NCBI GenBank assembly: GCA_937875885.1
Contig: CALEIO010000289.1
Coordinates: forward strand, 1-6,318
DNA from: an uncultured Clostridia bacterium
GTDB lineage: Bacteria > Bacillota > Clostridia > Oscillospirales > Acutalibacteraceae
DNA: 6,318 nt
Direction: 5' to 3'
The translations under genes and the position numbers were made by a program. Shown here in pieces: positions 1-5,898 of this stretch (the first letter of the stretch is position 1; each line of letters begins with the position of its first letter). The notes below the pieces were generated by a model. It was not told where the DNA came from, did no database searches, and saw only the letters and a program-made list of their open reading frames with translations.

Positions 1-567
1 AAACTTAAAAGAAATTTCAGGGTGAGATAATGCTATACGGTCAACAACACCCGCACAAGCATTTGCTTCTGAAACGTCTTTTTTTAGAAATTTCATACGA
101 GCCGGAGTGTTATAAAATATGTCTTTGATTATAATTGTGGTACCGTCAGGACAACCTGAAGGAGAATTTTCAATTTCGGTACCGCCTTCTATTTTATAGT
201 GGGTGCCGCTTATTGAATCGTTTGTTTTGGTTAGCATTTCAACCCTTGCTACCGAAGAAATCGCAGCCAACGCTTCACCACGGAAGCCCAAAGTTGAAAT
301 AGAGTTAAGGTCTTCACCGCTTTTTATTTTACTTGTAGCGTGGCGTAAAAATGCCAATGGAACATCCTGCGGTTCAATACCGCAACCGTTATCGGTAATG
401 CGCATATACGAAATACCGCCATTTTTAATTTCAACAGTAATAATGGTGGCACCGGCATCGATTGAGTTTTCAACCAATTCCTTTAAAACCGATGCAGGTC
501 TTTCAACAACCTCACCTGCAGCGATAAGCTCTGCAACGTGTTTATCGAGTACATTGATTCTACCCAT
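1..567 (-). CDS. mutL: DNA mismatch repair protein MutL, N-terminal part (3' end beyond window)
   Basis: MutL is the ATP-driven coordinator of mismatch repair. It is recruited by mismatch-bound MutS, and in most bacteria lacking MutH its C-terminal domain nicks the new strand. The 189 visible codons cover most of the GHKL ATPase domain. Motif I is LVENSIDAGAT (31-41), with the general-base Glu33 and Mg-binding Asn34. Motif II is ITDNGCGI (57-64), with the DxGxG nucleotide loop. Motif III is TLGFRGEAL (92-100), followed by FYNTPARMKFLK (151-162). The frame is open to base 1, so the transducer remainder, linker and endonuclease domain lie outside and nuclease activity cannot be judged. The start is fixed by an excellent ribosome binding site, AGGAGGTGA, five bases upstream. 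The gene lies 20 nt after the mutS stop, in the same operon. No frameshift or missing motif residue is seen. Identification is certain; only completeness is unknown. Confidence 0.97.
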   Translation of the reverse strand, partial: MGRINVLDKHVAELIAAGEVVERPASVLKELVENSIDAGATIITVEIKNGGISYMRITDNGCGIEPQDVPLAFLRHATSKIKSGEDLNSISTLGFRGEALAAISSVARVEMLTKTNDSISGTHYKIEGGTEIENSPSGCPDGTTIIIKDIFYNTPARMKFLKKDVSEANACAGVVDRIALSHPEISFKF

Positions 568-572
568 TTGTG

Positions 573-581
573 TCACCTCCT
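573..581 (-). promoter_or_regulatory. Strong ribosome binding site of mutL
   Basis: On the minus strand the sequence AGGAGGTGA sits 5 nt before the mutL ATG, a full-length match to the 16S anti-Shine-Dalgarno. It lies entirely in the 20-nt mutS-mutL gap. It is clearly stronger than the mutS site, which suggests that mutL translation is initiated independently rather than only by coupling to mutS. Confidence 0.85.
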
Positions 582-587
582 GAAAGA

Positions 588-3194
588 TTATAATAATTTT
601 TTCAGTTCATAGAGCAGATTGATTGCTTCTATGGGAGTAAGTGTGTCTATGTCTGTTGAACGTAATTTGTCTGTGATATCGGTGTCTGCAGAAGGCATCA
701 GAGAAAGCTGGAGAGATTCATCGGTATGCTCGGAAACTCTTCTTAATGCTTCTCCTGAATCAGAGGTATCGCAAACGGTTAATTCTCTGAGAATTTGTTT
801 TGCTCTTGAGATAATCCAATCAGGTACTCCTGCAAGCTTTGCAACCTCGATACCGTAACTGTCGTCTGCACCACCGGGGATGATTCTTCTGAGGAAGGTA
901 ATGTCATCACCACGTTTTTTTACAGCAATATTGTAGTTCTTTACGCCTTCGATGAGTTCTTCGAGAACAGTCAGCTCGTGATAGTGAGTTGCGAAAAGTG
1001 ACTTTGCACCAAGTTTCTTTTTGTCTGCAACAAATTCAAGAACAGCACGTGCAATACTCATACCATCGTAAGTTGAGGTGCCTCTTCCAATCTCGTCAAA
1101 AACAAGAAGGCTCTTGGAAGTTGCGGATTTAACGATGCTTGCTACTTCACTCATCTCAACCATAAATGTGGACTGTCCGGAAGCAAGGTCATCGGAAGCA
1201 CCGACTCTTGTAAATACAGCATCTACAATGCCTATATGGGCGCTGTCACAGGGTACAAAGCTACCAATCTGTGCCATAATTACGATAAGTGCTGTCTGGC
1301 GCATATAGGTGGATTTACCTGCCATATTAGGACCTGTGATGATAGCTACACGGTTTTCTGCATTATCAAGATAAACATCGTTTGATACGAACCGTGAACT
1401 GTCAAGTAAGCTTTCAACAACGGGATGTCTTGATGCTTTGAGGTTGATGATGCTTGAAAGATCAACCTCGGGTCGCACATATCTGTTGTCTGCTGCTACA
1501 CTTGCCAGTGAGCATAGTACATCAAGCTGTGATAAGGCATCAGCTGTTGCTTCTATGCGAGGGAGATTCTGTGCAACCTTTGTTCTGATTGCAGAGAAAA
1601 TTTCATATTCGAGAGCTGTTGTTTTATCTTTTGCTCCCAGAATTCTTCCTTCTAATTCTTTGAGTTCCTGGGTAATATATCGTTCGCAGTTTGTAAGTGT
1701 CTGTTTGCGGATGTAATGTTCGGGAACCAGGTTTTTGTATGAATTGGTGACTTCGATATAGTATCCGAATACTCGGTTGTATCCTACTTTAAGTTTAGGA
1801 ATCCCTGTAGCTTCTCTTTGGGCAGCTTCAATATCAGCAAGAAGTGATGTGGAGTCTGTCATATCTCCTGAAATAAGATCAAGTTCTTCGCTATAGCCGC
1901 GACGGATCATTCCACCCTCACGTACTGTAAAAGGAGGTTCGTCTACAATTGCATCATCAATGAGAGTATGAATATCCTCTAAAGTATCCAGAGAATTGAA
2001 AAGATCTTTGAGATATGGAGCCTGGGAATCTTTTATGAGTTCTTTTATCTGAGGCAGATTGACTGTTGCACTGCACAGAGAACGAAGTTCTCTTGCGTTA
2101 GCTGAACCGTAAACAATCTTGGTCATAATTCTCTGAATATCGAGAATGCCTGTGAGTACAGCTGTAAGCTCCAAGCGCTTTACAGTGTCGTTGACAAGTT
2201 CCTCAATAGCAGACTGACGTCGGATGATTGTTGCAACATTGAGCAAGGGATTTTCGATCCATGAGCGCAGAAGTCTTTTGCCCATTGCGGTTTTAGTTCT
2301 GTCAAGTACCCAAAGGAGTGAACCGCGTTTTTCCTTTGAGATCATAGTTTGTGTAAGTTCAAGATTACGTCTTGTGTTAAAATCAAGGCGCATAAACTGA
2401 TTATCGCTGAAAAGTTCAATTGTTCTGATTCTTTCCAGACCTGTCATCTGTGTTTTCTTGAGATATTTTATGAGTACACCAAGCGCACAGATGAGTTCGG
2501 AATTGTCTTTGATAATATCACACTGATCGTCTGAAAACTGATTATGTAATACATCCAGACAATCGAGATATGAAAATTCTGACTCATCAGGCTGTTCTAC
2601 GCTGCAGATGAGTCTTTCTTTGATAAATTTTGAAAGTGAAGTGTGCTTGGAGGTGAATCCACCCAGTATAATCTCGTGAGGATTGTAGCTTATGAGCTGA
2701 TCTTTGAGACTATCAAGTGAAGATTTGCCTGAAAGCTGTGTTGCATAAAGTTGTCCTGTGGAAACATCGCAAAAACACAGACCTATGGAATTGTTCTGAT
2801 TGAAAGCACAGCAGATATAATTGTTGCGGCTTTCATCCAGCATAGTGGATTCCACAACGGTGCCGGGAGTAATGACGCGGATAACATCACGACGTACAAT
2901 ACCTTTAGCTGCAGCCGGATCCTCGGTCTGTTCACATATTGCTACTTTATATCCTTTGGCAACAAGTCGGGCTATGTAACCTTCGCAACTGTGGAAAGGA
3001 ACACCGCACATAGGTGCTCGTTCAGCTTGTCCGCAGTCGCGACCTGTCAGAGTAAGATCAAGCTCTCTTGATGCAAGCTTTGCATCATCAAAGAACATCT
3101 CGTAGAAATCTCCAAGTCTGAAGAAAAGGATACTGTCCCTATTATTCTCTTTTATTTCAAGGTACTGCTTCATCATTGGAGAAAGCTCTGCCAT
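588..3194 (-). CDS. mutS: DNA mismatch repair ATPase MutS
   Basis: MutS scans DNA as a dimer, binds base mismatches and small loops, and on ATP binding becomes a sliding clamp that recruits MutL. The 868-residue product has the full bacterial MutS1 layout. The N-terminal mismatch-reading domain has the Phe-x-Glu wedge in GDFYEMFF (Phe30, Glu32). Connector, lever and clamp domains follow at roughly 125-570. The ABC-type ATPase has Walker A GPNMAGKST (621-629), Walker B with DE at 700-701 in LLVFDEIGRGTSTYDG, and the His loop in FATHYHEL (His737). QLSLM at 829-833 fits the beta-clamp binding pentapeptide common in MutS tails. The C-terminus LTPIEAINLLYELKKL is the usual family ending. The ATG is preceded by an in-frame TAA two codons upstream, so no longer start is possible. 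It sits 38 nt after the YlbF-family gene and 20 nt before mutL. No anomalies are seen. Confidence 0.99.
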   Translation of the reverse strand: MAELSPMMKQYLEIKENNRDSILFFRLGDFYEMFFDDAKLASRELDLTLTGRDCGQAERAPMCGVPFHSCEGYIARLVAKGYKVAICEQTEDPAAAKGIVRRDVIRVITPGTVVESTMLDESRNNYICCAFNQNNSIGLCFCDVSTGQLYATQLSGKSSLDSLKDQLISYNPHEIILGGFTSKHTSLSKFIKERLICSVEQPDESEFSYLDCLDVLHNQFSDDQCDIIKDNSELICALGVLIKYLKKTQMTGLERIRTIELFSDNQFMRLDFNTRRNLELTQTMISKEKRGSLLWVLDRTKTAMGKRLLRSWIENPLLNVATIIRRQSAIEELVNDTVKRLELTAVLTGILDIQRIMTKIVYGSANARELRSLCSATVNLPQIKELIKDSQAPYLKDLFNSLDTLEDIHTLIDDAIVDEPPFTVREGGMIRRGYSEELDLISGDMTDSTSLLADIEAAQREATGIPKLKVGYNRVFGYYIEVTNSYKNLVPEHYIRKQTLTNCERYITQELKELEGRILGAKDKTTALEYEIFSAIRTKVAQNLPRIEATADALSQLDVLCSLASVAADNRYVRPEVDLSSIINLKASRHPVVESLLDSSRFVSNDVYLDNAENRVAIITGPNMAGKSTYMRQTALIVIMAQIGSFVPCDSAHIGIVDAVFTRVGASDDLASGQSTFMVEMSEVASIVKSATSKSLLVFDEIGRGTSTYDGMSIARAVLEFVADKKKLGAKSLFATHYHELTVLEELIEGVKNYNIAVKKRGDDITFLRRIIPGGADDSYGIEVAKLAGVPDWIISRAKQILRELTVCDTSDSGEALRRVSEHTDESLQLSLMPSADTDITDKLRSTDIDTLTPIEAINLLYELKKLL

Positions 3195-3204
3195 TTGTTA
3201 CACA

Positions 3205-3209
3205 TCCTC
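3205..3209 (-). promoter_or_regulatory. Weak, distant ribosome binding site of mutS
   Basis: GAGGA on the minus strand, 10 nt before the mutS ATG, is the only purine-rich candidate. The spacing is a little long and the match partial. Because an in-frame TAA lies just upstream of the ATG, the start is fixed regardless. Initiation of mutS is therefore probably modest, with translation helped by arrival of ribosomes from the gene 38 nt upstream (inference). Confidence 0.5.
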
Positions 3210-3232
3210 GCTAAAATTTTGTGAGTTACAGA

Positions 3233-3634
3233 TTAGTGGCAACCACCACAAGTAGAGCATGAACCTGTGCATGCGTGGTAATCTGTAGTGTTGGGGTCTT
3301 CACCGTTTGCACTGTTGCTTACGATAGCAAACACTCTGTTCATAACAGCGTCAAATGCAGTTTTGGATTCGTTGAGCTTGATCATTGAGGGGTTAACCAT
3401 AATGTCTGCATAAAGTGTGCGCATCTGTGTATTTACCTCTTTGATAGCTTCTTCGTCACGCTCTGCAGCTGTGAGTTTTTCGTTGAGCTTGAGCTTGAGA
3501 AGATTGAATTCGCCGATGAGAGCCTGAAGTGCTTCGTCTGCTTCTACAGCTTTGTTAGCTTCCTGCATTGCTACATAAGCCTCTTCCTGCTGAATTTTTC
3601 TGCCAAGTTCTCTTGAAAGTTCGATAATATCCAT
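3233..3634 (-). CDS. YlbF/YmcA (RicA-like) family regulator with four-cysteine tail
   Basis: The 133-residue, mostly helical, charged protein begins MDIIELSRELGRKIQQ and contains the central 'FNLLKLKLNEKL' and 'INVNPSM-like' (here IMVNPSMIKL) stretches typical of the YlbF/YmcA family. In B. subtilis, YmcA (RicA), YlbF (RicF) and YaaT (RicT) form a complex that binds Fe-S clusters, modulates RNase Y mRNA processing, and is needed for competence, biofilm formation and sporulation. The position directly between miaB and mutS matches the place of B. subtilis ymcA, so orthology to RicA is likely but not proven; a YlbF-type paralogue is possible. The tail HACTGSCSTCGGCH carries Cys122, Cys126, Cys129 and Cys132 (CX3CX2CX2C) flanked by His120 and His133. 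These could supply all ligands for a metal or Fe-S site. The start has a clear AAAAGGAGAT ribosome binding site 8 nt upstream. The gene is 29 nt after miaB. Confidence 0.9.
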   Translation of the reverse strand: MDIIELSRELGRKIQQEEAYVAMQEANKAVEADEALQALIGEFNLLKLKLNEKLTAAERDEEAIKEVNTQMRTLYADIMVNPSMIKLNESKTAFDAVMNRVFAIVSNSANGEDPNTTDYHACTGSCSTCGGCH

Positions 3635-3640
3635 TTTTAT

Positions 3641-3650
3641 ATCTCCTTTT
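3641..3650 (-). promoter_or_regulatory. Ribosome binding site of the YlbF/YmcA family gene
   Basis: AAAAGGAGAT on the minus strand places GGAG 8 nt before the ATG, within the 29-nt gap after the miaB stop. The spacing supports the chosen start. No promoter or terminator fits into the gap, so the gene should be co-transcribed with miaB. Confidence 0.75.
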
Positions 3651-3663
3651 GAATAATTGATAA

Positions 3664-5043
3664 TTATATAAACTCGCCTCTGAGTATCCAGTTGCGTGCT
3701 TCTGTTACTTTTACCTGAGCAAAAGTGCCGATGAGAGTTTCGTCACCTTTAGCCTCTACAATGATGTTTCCTGATGTTCTGCAGGATAACAGGCCATTTT
3801 TCTCGTTGATTTCTTCAACAAGTACTCTTTCTGTATTTCCTACCATTCCCCTGCATCTTTCAGCTGCAATTGATTCCTGAACATTAAGAAGCTCTGTAAA
3901 CCACTTGCCCTTCTCTTCTTCTGTGGCAACATCCTCCATTTTTGCAGCAGGAGTACCCGGTCTGCGGGAATAGATGAATGTGAACAGAGATGTGAAGCCA
4001 ACTTCTTTGATAAGAGAAACAGTTTCAAGGAAATCATCGTATGTCTCGCCAGGGAATCCTACGATGATATCGCTTGTGATTGATATGTCAGGGATTCGTG
4101 TCTTGGCATAATTAATAATGTCGAGGTATTTCTCTCTGTCATATTTTCTGTTCATAAGCTTCAGAATTTTGCTGCTTCCTGACTGGAAAGGCAGATGCAG
4201 ATGTTTTGAGATGTGTTTCGACTCGGCTATTGTATCAATGAGCTCGCGAGTACAGTCCTTAGGATGAGAGGTCATAAATCTGATGAGATAATCTCCCTCG
4301 ATAGAATCTATCTTTTTGAGAAGTTCAGAGAATGTAATGTCTTCGTCAAGGCCTTTGCCATAGGAGTTTACATTCTGACCCAGAAGAGTGATTTCCTTGT
4401 AGCCGGCTTCAATCATAGCTTTAGCTTCGGAAATTACAGCTTCGCTTGAACGGGATCTCTCTCTGCCTCTTACATAGGGTACGATACAATAAGAACAGAA
4501 ATTGTCACAGCCGTACATAATAGGTAACCAACCCTTGAACTCTTTATCTCGGAGTGTTGGGATGTCTTCATAGATAGTATTATCTTCTGATCTGTCAAAT
4601 ACACGTTTTGAATTGATCAGAACATTATAGAATAACTCGGGAAAACGAGAAATTGAGTGTGTGCCGAATACAAGATTTACAAAAGGATAGCTTTTGTAGA
4701 TTCTGTCTGCTACAGCCTGTTGTTCCATCATACAACCGCAAAGAGCAATAATAACAGACGGATGCTTACGCTTAATGTTTTTAAGTGCACCAACATTACC
4801 GAATACTCTGTCTTCTGCATGTTCTCTGATTGCACAGGTATTAAACAGGATAAAATCTGCATCCTCGGGGGTTTCTGTGAATGCGAAACCTGCCACGGAA
4901 AGCATACCTTTTATTTTTTCGCTGTCAGCTACATTCTGCTGACAACCATATGTGTGAATGTAAGCCATAGGTGTGTGTGAACGTTTTCTTACATCCATAA
5001 ATTCGCCTATAAGAGACAGATATTCCTGACTCTTTACAGGCAT
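3664..5043 (-). CDS. miaB: tRNA-2-methylthio-N6-dimethylallyladenosine synthase MiaB
   Basis: MiaB is a radical-SAM methylthiotransferase that converts i6A37 to ms2i6A37 next to the anticodon of tRNAs reading UNN codons, stabilising codon pairing. The 459-residue product has all three expected parts. The N-terminal UPF0004 domain carries cluster ligands Cys34 (TYGCQQN), Cys70 (FNTCAIR) and Cys104 (CGCMMEQ). The radical-SAM core has CDNFCSYC (Cys179, Cys183, Cys186; CX3CX2C), GQNVNSYG (222-229) and TSDIIVGFPGET (323-334). The C-terminal TRAM RNA-binding domain covers about 393-459. CotE-type or MtaB/RimO identities are less likely given the close match to MiaB motifs and the synteny with mutS/mutL. 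It is the first gene of the operon and has its own sigma-A promoter about 60 nt upstream. The ATG lacks a good Shine-Dalgarno. An in-frame CTG nine codons upstream has a better-placed GGAG, and an in-frame TAG lies just beyond it, so only these two starts are open. Confidence 0.97.
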   Translation of the reverse strand: MPVKSQEYLSLIGEFMDVRKRSHTPMAYIHTYGCQQNVADSEKIKGMLSVAGFAFTETPEDADFILFNTCAIREHAEDRVFGNVGALKNIKRKHPSVIIALCGCMMEQQAVADRIYKSYPFVNLVFGTHSISRFPELFYNVLINSKRVFDRSEDNTIYEDIPTLRDKEFKGWLPIMYGCDNFCSYCIVPYVRGRERSRSSEAVISEAKAMIEAGYKEITLLGQNVNSYGKGLDEDITFSELLKKIDSIEGDYLIRFMTSHPKDCTRELIDTIAESKHISKHLHLPFQSGSSKILKLMNRKYDREKYLDIINYAKTRIPDISITSDIIVGFPGETYDDFLETVSLIKEVGFTSLFTFIYSRRPGTPAAKMEDVATEEEKGKWFTELLNVQESIAAERCRGMVGNTERVLVEEINEKNGLLSCRTSGNIIVEAKGDETLIGTFAQVKVTEARNWILRGEFI

Positions 5044-5076
5044 TTCTTTATACTGATAAAAATTAGCCAGGGTAGA

Positions 5077-5084
5077 CTCCCCCT
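5077..5084 (-). promoter_or_regulatory. GGAG-containing purine run in miaB leader, possible ribosome binding site for a CTG start
   Basis: The minus strand reads AGGGGGAG here, the only Shine-Dalgarno-like run in the miaB leader. GGAG is 6 nt before CTG (5070-5068), which is in frame with miaB and would add nine residues (MANFYQYKE). It is more than 30 nt from the annotated ATG, too far to serve it. The same run can pair with CCCT a few bases on (AGGG, 8-nt loop, CCCT), so a small hairpin is the alternative reading. Confidence 0.4.
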
Positions 5085-5116
5085 ATGTTATAAATAATTA
5101 AAATAAATATAACATA
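5084..5116. repeat. 33-bp imperfect palindrome spanning the -10 box and transcription start of the miaB promoter
   Basis: TATGTTATA (5084-5092) is repeated exactly as its reverse complement TATAACATA (5108-5116), separated by 15 bases that continue the symmetry with mismatches around centre 5100. One arm overlaps the predicted -10 box and the other lies about 8-16 nt downstream of the predicted start. Since the start falls near the centre, the RNA would contain only one arm, so a DNA-level operator is likelier than an RNA hairpin. The AT-rich background makes chance symmetry a real alternative. Confidence 0.45.
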
Positions 5117-5134
5117 TTTTAACAGATAATTCAA
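5106..5134 (-). promoter_or_regulatory. Sigma-A promoter of the miaB-mutS-mutL operon
   Basis: Reading the minus strand, the -35 box TTGAAT (5134-5129; 4 of 6 to TTGACA) is followed by a 17-nt spacer and the -10 box TATATT (5111-5106; 5 of 6 to TATAAT). The -10 is preceded by TGT, giving an extended -10. The predicted start of transcription is near 5099, leaving a leader of about 55 nt before the miaB ATG. It lies in the only sizeable gap between same-strand genes here (145 nt), so it probably drives miaB, the YlbF/YmcA gene, mutS and mutL. Confidence 0.75.
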
Positions 5135-5143
5135 GTGTTTGAA
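5130..5143. repeat. Short palindrome over the -35 box of the miaB promoter
   Basis: TTCAA-GTGT-TTGAA is a perfect dyad with 5-bp arms and a 4-bp centre. It overlaps five of the six bases of the predicted -35 box. Such placement would suit a repressor site, but the arms are short and no factor is recognised. Confidence 0.3.
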
Positions 5144-5188
5144 ACAACATACTGTATAATAAAATCAAAAATTATCTATTAGTTGTGT

Positions 5189-5827
5189 TCAGTTGATATC
5201 TGCATAGGTCTGGGGAGTGTTTCCGATTATAACTGTCTGGCAAAGCTCATACTCGGTTGTGAAATCTGTTTCATAGGTGATTATCGGACAAGTAAGACTT
5301 ACGTTGGCATCAACAAGCAGATAAACTCTGTGGATGGTCTGATTAATTCCTGCTGATGTAAAATCTGATATTATGGTTGTGGTAACACTGCCACCTAAGC
5401 GTAGTCTTACGATTATATCAGGACCAATTGATGAAAGCAGAACAATTCCCGTAAAAGCTCCCGATGGTACTCCTACCCTAACATTACTGTCTTTTCTTAT
5501 TTTGTCTGTGATTTGTAACGATAGTTGTGCTTTTAGAATATTTATTTCCTTTGTGTTTGTGGATAGTGAAGACACTTTTCCTTCTGAATCGTAATCTGCT
5601 GTTACAAGACTACCGTAATCTATCTTGATTTCTTCCAATGTTTCAGCTACAGCAGTATCAATTGCATTCATAGCGTGAATTTCAAGTTCATTTTCAATCA
5701 GATTATGTACCAGATCTCTGGCCTTATATTCAAATAAGCAAAAGAATGCTACTGATAGAATTAACAATACAGCAATTGTTCTGATTAGCCTTTTGAAAAT
5801 AACGCTGTGTTTTTTCTTTACCTGCAA
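5189..5827 (-). CDS. yunB: Sporulation protein YunB
   Basis: YunB is a membrane-anchored protein of unknown biochemical function found in endospore formers. In B. subtilis it is made in the mother cell under sigma-E and contributes to efficient sporulation. With the TTG start (5827-5825) the product is 212 residues: a basic N-terminus (MQVKKKHSVIFKRLIR), one membrane segment at about 16-32, a helical region, then the conserved C-terminal domain. Family marks seen are VPSGAFTG (120-127), GPDIIV (135-140), SAGINQTIHRV (158-168), a Pro at 181 in the 'CPIITYET' strand, and IIGNTPQTY (200-208). An upstream ATG pair (5851-5846) would add MMHRRCFY, but it has no ribosome binding site, lies in the loop of a terminator hairpin, and its Arg-Arg codons are the AGGAGG itself. 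AGGAGG is 9 nt before the TTG, so TTG is preferred. Identification is strong; the start is likely. Confidence 0.93.
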   Translation of the reverse strand: MQVKKKHSVIFKRLIRTIAVLLILSVAFFCLFEYKARDLVHNLIENELEIHAMNAIDTAVAETLEEIKIDYGSLVTADYDSEGKVSSLSTNTKEINILKAQLSLQITDKIRKDSNVRVGVPSGAFTGIVLLSSIGPDIIVRLRLGGSVTTTIISDFTSAGINQTIHRVYLLVDANVSLTCPIITYETDFTTEYELCQTVIIGNTPQTYADIN

Positions 5828-5832
5828 ATAAA

Positions 5833-5865
5833 AACACCTCCTGTGCATCATACACAGAAGGTGTT
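5833..5865 (-). terminator. Intrinsic terminator after the zinc-ribbon gene, overlapping the yunB ribosome binding site
   Basis: In minus-strand RNA, AACACCUUCUGUG (5865-5853) pairs along all 13 positions with CACAGGAGGUGUU (5845-5833), with a single G-U wobble, around a 7-nt loop. It is followed by UUUAUUU. The stem and U-rich run form a good Rho-independent terminator 34 nt beyond the stop of the upstream gene. The 3' arm contains AGGAGG, the probable Shine-Dalgarno of yunB, and the loop contains two ATG codons. Confidence 0.85.
5837..5842 (-). promoter_or_regulatory. Ribosome binding site of yunB, buried in the terminator stem
   Basis: AGGAGG on the minus strand lies 9 nt before the in-frame TTG at 5827-5825 and is the only Shine-Dalgarno-like site near the yunB start. 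It is fully paired in the 3' arm of the terminator hairpin. Any read-through transcript from the upstream gene would therefore have the site hidden unless the hairpin is opened. Confidence 0.65.
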
Positions 5866-5898
5866 GTCTTTGTTATTGTTTAATATGCGTGAGAAAAA

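Noticed and set aside
203..583. 126-codon open frame on the plus strand
   Set aside because: It lies wholly antisense to mutL, whose GHKL motifs are unmistakable. The plus-strand product has no recognisable domain and the frame is a shadow.
3200..3225. Inverted repeat CTCAC-AAAATTTTA-GCGAG before mutS that could hide its ribosome binding site
   Set aside because: In the RNA one of only five pairs is an A-C mismatch and the loop is AU-rich, so stability would be negligible.
3233..3280. CX3CX2C in the YlbF/YmcA tail read as a radical-SAM motif
   Set aside because: The protein is 133 residues, helical, with no TIM-barrel core; the resemblance to the radical-SAM triad is coincidental.
5144..5188. 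Terminator after yunB
   Set aside because: Only weak AT pairs are seen (ATAAT/ATTAT, ATACAGTAT). There is no GC-rich stem before a U-run, so yunB transcription may read into the miaB operon.
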